Assembly (NCBI GenBank): GCA_036676415.1
Contig: JAKFCX010000001.1
Location: 124,001-188,000 of the forward strand
Direction of reading: 5' to 3'
DNA from: JAEZDC01 sp036676415
Lineage (GTDB): Bacteria > Bacteroidota > Bacteroidia > Chitinophagales > Chitinophagaceae
DNA: 64,000 nt
Under the pieces are notes generated by a model. That model was not told the DNA's origin. It made no database searches and was given only the letters and a program-made list of their open reading frames with translations. Shown piece by piece: positions 60,611-64,000 of the stretch; the stretch's first letter is position 1; each line of letters begins with the position of its first letter. Position numbers and translations under genes: made by a program.

Positions 60611-61339
60611 ATGAAAAAATTACTCCTTGGTATATTAATGATCGGAACATTGTCGGTAAATGCCCAGACAAAAAAAGCAACAAAAGCACCGGCTAAGCCT
60701 GCAACAAAAACAGTTAGCACGAAAAAAGCGCCGGTAAGTAAAGAAAAACTCGTTGAGCTTACTACGAATTACGGTACGATGATCCTGAAGTTGTACGACT
60801 CAACTCCTTTGCACCGTGATAATTTTATCAAGCTGGTAAAAACCGGTTTTTACGACAGTTTACTGTTTCATAGAGTGATTCAGGGTTTTATGATTCAAGG
60901 TGGAGATCCCGAAAGCAGGAATGCCGACAGCACCACGATGCTCGGTGGAGGTGCAGCTCCAGGCGAAAGAATTCCGGCTGAATTTAAAGTACAGTTTTTT
61001 CATAAGAAAGGAGCTTTGGCTGCAGCCAGAGATGGCAATCCGGCAAGAGCCAGTAGCAATTGCCAGTTCTATATTGTGCAGGGAAATAAAATACCTGCTG
61101 AACAGCTGAAACAAACAGAACAATCCGTAAAGTCGGCAAATCCTGCATTCAGCTACTCAGCAGCACAAAGAGAAGTGTATGCAAGAATCGGAGGCACTCC
61201 ATTTCTTGATCAGAACTACACCGTATTTGGAGAAGTGATCAGTGGCCTGGATGTGATAGATAAAATAGCTGCGGTTCAAAAAGGCCAGGCTGATCGTCCG
61301 AAAGTAGATGTAAGAATGAAAATGAGGATGCTGAACTGA
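60611..61339 (+). CDS. Peptidyl-prolyl cis-trans isomerase, cyclophilin type (secreted)
   Basis: 242 residues. Signal peptide (1-19, ending VNAQ) followed by a Lys/Ala/Pro-rich linker (about 20-45). Cyclophilin domain: LYDSTPLHRDNFIKLVKTGFYD, FHRVIQGFMIQGGDP, ASSNCQFYIV (binding site) and DQNYTVFGEVISGLDVIDKI. It has an inserted loop (about 158-190) compared with the minimal fold. Folds periplasmic or outer-membrane proteins. Confidence 0.93.
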   Translation: MKKLLLGILMIGTLSVNAQTKKATKAPAKPATKTVSTKKAPVSKEKLVELTTNYGTMILKLYDSTPLHRDNFIKLVKTGFYDSLLFHRVIQGFMIQGGDPESRNADSTTMLGGGAAPGERIPAEFKVQFFHKKGALAAARDGNPARASSNCQFYIVQGNKIPAEQLKQTEQSVKSANPAFSYSAAQREVYARIGGTPFLDQNYTVFGEVISGLDVIDKIAAVQKGQADRPKVDVRMKMRMLN

Positions 61340-61359
61340 TGCCATAGGCATTACAGCTG

Positions 61360-61404
61360 AAGTGCTTGCGACGCAACGAAGCTGCCATGAAAATCATCTG
61401 CTGG
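61360..61404 (+). repeat. Dispersed intergenic repeat R, copy R14 (reverse, short)
   Basis: AAGTGCTTGCGACGCAACGA then AGCTGCCATGAAAATCATCT. Between the cyclophilin and gcvH. Confidence 0.6.
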
Positions 61405-61446
61405 TATCATTAAATTCCTAATATTTGCAGTCTTAAATTAATTGAT

Positions 61447-61824
61447 ATGAATTTTCCTTCCGAACTCAGGTACACCAAAGATCATGAATGGGTAAAACTG
61501 GATGGCAATATTGCAACCATTGGCATTACCGATTTTGCTCAAAGAGAATTGGGCGACATTGTTTATGTTGACATCAATACTGTTGGTAAAAGCCTGAATG
61601 CAGAGGAAGTTTTTGGAACGGTTGAGGCAGTAAAAACAGTGAGTGATCTTTTTTTACCTGTTGCAGGAACCATCAAAGAAATTAACCCTGTTTTAGAAAA
61701 GCAACCAGAACTGGTAAACAACGATCCTTATAATGAAGGATGGATGGTAAAAGTCGAAGTTGCTGATGTTGCATCAGTAGAAAAACTGATGAGTGCAGAA
61801 GAGTATGGACAGATGGTTGGCTAA
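61447..61824 (+). CDS. gcvH: Glycine cleavage system H protein
   Basis: 125 residues. Lipoyl carrier of the glycine cleavage complex. TKDHEWVKLDGNIATIGITDFAQ start; the lipoylated Lys lies in VEAVKTVSDLF (about 63); PYNEGWMVKVEV near the end. gcvT and gcvP are elsewhere. With kbl in the same window, glycine handling is represented, but not linked by operon. Confidence 0.97.
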   Translation: MNFPSELRYTKDHEWVKLDGNIATIGITDFAQRELGDIVYVDINTVGKSLNAEEVFGTVEAVKTVSDLFLPVAGTIKEINPVLEKQPELVNNDPYNEGWMVKVEVADVASVEKLMSAEEYGQMVG

Positions 61825-61845
61825 TTACGATAGTAATAACGCTAT

Positions 61846-61896
61846 TAAGCCGAAGTGGTGATGTTGCAGCTGCAGTGTTATCAATCGGCTTTTTTA
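61846..61896 (+). terminator. Rho-independent terminator after gcvH
   Basis: AAGCCGA and TCGGCTT, inner TGAT/ATCA and a central GCAGCTGC, followed by T run. Confidence 0.75.
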
Positions 61897-61937
61897 TTTA
61901 ATGACTGTTTGACTCATCTAAGTGAGTAGTTTTGAAA

Positions 61938-62309
61938 ATGATTTTCCCTACCCGAAGTTTTCTGACGGCGATTATCTGGTTTATCACTGTTTCCGTTTTG
62001 TTTGTATTGCCAGGTTCAGAATTTCCACAGGAAGATTGGTTTGAAAAAGTATACCTGGATAAGGTCGTTCATATTGCCTTCATCTTCCTCCTGATTTATT
62101 TGTTTCTTTCGCCAGTCAGATATGCAGATAAAAAATGGATATTAATGATAGTTGGATTAGGAATTATGTACGGAGTTGGGATAGAGTTTATTCAAAAATA
62201 TTTTATTAAGGGAAGGTCGTTTGAAGTGGCAGATATTGTTTGTGATATCGCAGGTTGCCTTTCAGCTTACTTAGTTATTTCCTGGCAACGAAAGGCTGAA
62301 AAAAAGTAA
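61938..62309 (+). CDS. VanZ-like membrane protein
   Basis: 123 residues from ATG 61938 (a TTG two codons earlier is also possible). Four hydrophobic segments (about 7-27, 40-58, 70-88, 98-118). VHIAFIFLLIYLFLS and EFIQKYFIKGRSFEVADI match the VanZ-like family, in which VanZ itself affects teicoplanin resistance; the role in other members is unclear. Follows the gcvH terminator. Confidence 0.85.
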   Translation: MIFPTRSFLTAIIWFITVSVLFVLPGSEFPQEDWFEKVYLDKVVHIAFIFLLIYLFLSPVRYADKKWILMIVGLGIMYGVGIEFIQKYFIKGRSFEVADIVCDIAGCLSAYLVISWQRKAEKK

Positions 62310-62330
62310 GCCCCTGTGGAAACAGGGGCC
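62310..62330 (-). terminator. Hairpin with T-run on the minus strand
   Basis: GCCCCTGT-GGAA-ACAGGGGC. Read on the minus strand it is followed by a run of T, so it may terminate the SafE/ccoH transcript; the convergent VanZ-like gene ends right beside it. Confidence 0.6.
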
Positions 62331-62511
62331 GCAACCAAAACTAACTGCTTATGAGAAAATTGACTACTTGCATTTATATCAAGACAAAACCAATGCCAAA
62401 ATCTTAATCAAAACGGTTAAAGAAATCTCAACATCTGGTTCTTTATTGCCTTATGATATACTCTTAGAACGCAAGAAGGATTCTTTTGTTTAACAATGAA
62501 ATGTTAATGGT

Positions 62512-63216
62512 TTAATGGCAGGAAGCAGCAGCAGAAGCTGCTGCAAAAGAGGGGCTTATAAATGGAATTCCGAGGTTCATTCCACGCATTACCAAAAGGA
62601 CCCCCATTAACAGAAAGGCATAGGGTGTCAATTTCCGGATAAAACTTCTTGCCTGGATGCTGATAATGAAGCCGGCAAATGACAACAGCATTAAGGGTGG
62701 CATTGTTCCTAATCCAAAAGCTGCCATAAATTCCATTCCATGCCATGGATTACTGCTAGCCATAGCACCTGTTATAGCCAGGTAAACCATGCCGCAAGGC
62801 AATAGACCGTTGGCCAAACCTGTAAGATAAAAGCCCCCTATACTCCTGATACGTAGAAACTGCGCAACAAGTGACTGCACTTTTGTGTAGAATTGATTGA
62901 CACCGCCAAAGCCGCTAACCCGTTTATTGAGTTTTATCATTAGGAAGAAAGTAAGGATCACCACACCAGCTACGATCGAGAAAATCTGCTGAAAACCAGC
63001 GATGAATACTTGTCGTCCCAGGAATCCAAAAAATAATCCTATTAAAGCATAAGTAGTAACTCTTCCTAAATTATACAGAATAATACCCAGCACTTTTTGC
63101 GCTTTCGAATGTGATGCAAGTGGCAGTGACAATGCCAATGGCCCACACATTCCAACACAGTGAAAACTACTGATACTGCCTAATACAAAACCTGATATGA
63201 ATACTTCCCAGATCAC
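62512..63216 (-). CDS. Sulfite exporter TauE/SafE-type membrane protein of the cbb3 cluster
   Basis: 234 residues, about six helices (FISGFVLGSISSFHCVGMCGPLALS near the N-terminus; GLANGLLPCGMVYLAI mid-protein). The Cys-Gly-Pro and Pro-Cys-Gly motifs mark the SafE/CcoS-adjacent family found next to ccoGHI in Bacteroidota, probably involved in metal or heme delivery for cytochrome oxidase. Start is a GTG overlapping the ccoH stop by one base (TAGTG). Confidence 0.87.
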   Translation of the reverse strand: MIWEVFISGFVLGSISSFHCVGMCGPLALSLPLASHSKAQKVLGIILYNLGRVTTYALIGLFFGFLGRQVFIAGFQQIFSIVAGVVILTFFLMIKLNKRVSGFGGVNQFYTKVQSLVAQFLRIRSIGGFYLTGLANGLLPCGMVYLAITGAMASSNPWHGMEFMAAFGLGTMPPLMLLSFAGFIISIQARSFIRKLTPYAFLLMGVLLVMRGMNLGIPFISPSFAAASAAASCH

Positions 63217-63647
63217 TATTGAACTGTAATAAATTCCCTGTAATAATATTGTTTACCCTTATTGGTAAGCTGTAGTTTCAATTCATAGGTGCCTTTTGCA
63301 AAAACAGATTTATCGAAGTTGTAAATACCATCTTCTATTTTAACAGGCAATCGCTGATCTTTAATTGCATCGGTTTTACAGTAGAACCATGCTTCTCCTT
63401 CTGAAATAGTAGTTTGTAATGATGCAGGCAGCTGAAGTGTAATGGTTGAAGCATCCTGCATCAATGTTAAACTCCCTGCCGTGCTTGCATTGGCAGCACC
63501 ATCAATCTTGTCCTGGTAACGCAGTTCCTCCTTGTAATAATCTTTGGTTACTAACTCGAATTTTGTATTTACTGCTTTATATACCAATGTTGCCATTAAT
63601 CCCACAAAGACGACGAATACAACAACTAATTTGTTACCCCAACTCAT
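63216..63647 (-). CDS. ccoH: FixH/CcoH family cbb3 oxidase assembly protein
   Basis: 143 residues. One N-terminal anchor (about 6-26), KDYYKEELRYQDKIDG as the family signature, and a periplasmic beta domain. It helps assemble the cbb3-type cytochrome c oxidase used under low oxygen. Upstream on the same strand is ccoG, 90 bases away with repeat R15 between them. Confidence 0.9.
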   Translation of the reverse strand: MSWGNKLVVVFVVFVGLMATLVYKAVNTKFELVTKDYYKEELRYQDKIDGAANASTAGSLTLMQDASTITLQLPASLQTTISEGEAWFYCKTDAIKDQRLPVKIEDGIYNFDKSVFAKGTYELKLQLTNKGKQYYYREFITVQ

Positions 63648-63680
63648 AGTTTATTTTTTGTGCCGAAGAACATTCCTACA

Positions 63681-63707
63681 GTACAAGTGAGTGACACAAC
63701 GATGTAC
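63681..63707 (+). repeat. Dispersed intergenic repeat R, copy R15 (reverse, short)
   Basis: GTACAAGTGAGTGACACAAC, identical to R4, then GATGTAC. It lies inside the cbb3 assembly gene cluster, between ccoG and ccoH. Confidence 0.75.
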
Positions 63708-63737
63708 AATAGAAATGCTGCAGCTTGTTCAATTATT

Positions 63738-64000
63738 TTAATCACTCACCGGACCAAGGAAGTTTGTTTTTACTACTGCAATTCTTTTATCTCCCTCGTA
63801 TAATCCTAAACTGATCCTGGTTTTTCTATCGTGGATCATTTGTTTGGGCAACACAACGAAGAAAGAACCTCCACCTTGTCCTTCTTCTTTCACTGCTATG
63901 AATTTTCCACCAATGATCTCCACCAACCCCTTTCCATCTTCCACCTTAATGGTGAGGGGAATAGGCTTAATGGTCTTATTAACCATTTTAATATTGTACA
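63738..64000 (-). CDS. ccoG: Cytochrome c oxidase accessory protein CcoG, C-terminal end (partial)
   Basis: The last 87 residues of a FixG/CcoG-type iron-sulfur protein; the N-terminal part lies beyond the window. The end is an immunoglobulin-like C-terminal FixG domain: KTIKPIPLTIKVED, GKFIAVKEEGQGGGSFFVVLPK, TRISLGLYEGDKRI, FLGP. No start codon is visible because the frame runs off the edge. Assigned with help from the ccoH and SafE genes downstream. Confidence 0.82.
   Translation of the reverse strand, partial: YNIKMVNKTIKPIPLTIKVEDGKGLVEIIGGKFIAVKEEGQGGGSFFVVLPKQMIHDRKTRISLGLYEGDKRIAVVKTNFLGPVSD

Noticed and set aside
61927..61934. TAGTTTTG box before the VanZ-like gene
   Set aside because: It lies only three bases before the ATG, so transcription from it would start inside the gene; more likely chance.
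62331..62511. Possible short gene after the hairpin at 62310
   Set aside because: The only ATG frames found are under 25 codons with no start or stop context and no recognisable composition.
1..64000. CRISPR array
   Set aside because: The repeats seen are dispersed and irregularly spaced, with no unique spacers between direct repeats and no cas genes.
1..64000. tRNA or rRNA genes
   Set aside because: No cloverleaf with TTC loop or rRNA signature was found by reading both strands; a covariance search would be needed to be certain.

Overview
The window reads as chromosomal DNA of a Bacteroidota bacterium, most likely Chitinophagia/Chitinophagaceae. This is inferred from the fused lpxC-fabZ gene, a large insert-type ispG, the dimeric eukaryote-like glycyl-tRNA synthetase, a subtilisin-like protease with a type IX secretion sorting domain, TAnnTTTG promoter -7 boxes, and a cbb3-oxidase assembly cluster of the order ccoG-ccoH-SafE. 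No rRNA, tRNA, CRISPR array, intact insertion sequence or prophage was found. Almost everything is housekeeping or envelope biology.

Layout. 1-4.9 kb: RNase Y (cut by the window edge), a small lipoprotein, and a lipid A operon (lpxC/fabZ, lpxA) ending in an ABC ATPase. 5-10 kb: alkyladenine glycosylase, an EI24/CysZ-like membrane protein, an RsmI-type methyltransferase and uvrA. 10-17 kb: an ECF sigma factor, hibernation factor HPF, a DsbD thiol-disulfide module with a separate extra N-terminal domain protein, purQ, and a two-gene envelope operon. 17-31 kb: kup, sucD, aspS, an L,D-transpeptidase, rarA, a di-heme peroxidase lipoprotein overlapping arfB, dtd, a MazG-like hydrolase, YihY, glyS and an isolated HEPN-like protein. 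31-46 kb: a flavin reductase, a 1495-residue secreted S8 protease, mfd, a PLP enzyme, a TolC/HlyD pair and gpsA. 46-55 kb (mostly minus strand): nadB, a lipoprotein and ispG, then kbl, an OXA-type class D beta-lactamase, two tiny membrane proteins and BatB/BatC-like genes. 55-58 kb: an ECF sigma / putative anti-sigma / outer-membrane barrel operon. 58-64 kb: an L,D-transpeptidase, serS, a cyclophilin, gcvH, a VanZ-like protein and the ccoG/ccoH/SafE genes.

The main signals beyond ordinary genes are four. First, a dispersed intergenic repeat family has at least 15 copies here, never inside a coding region. It has short and long (92 bp) forms, a hairpin whose two arms change together, and several head-to-head pairs. 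Second, ispG carries an in-frame TAA that cuts off its iron-sulfur ligand domain. Third, several very short genes sit in operons, some joined to neighbours by ATGA overlaps or directly abutting start codons. Fourth, many genes have a TAnnTTTG box 3-12 bases before the ATG, which suggests leaderless or nearly leaderless mRNAs.

All functional names are from recognition of sequence motifs by eye; no database search was run.
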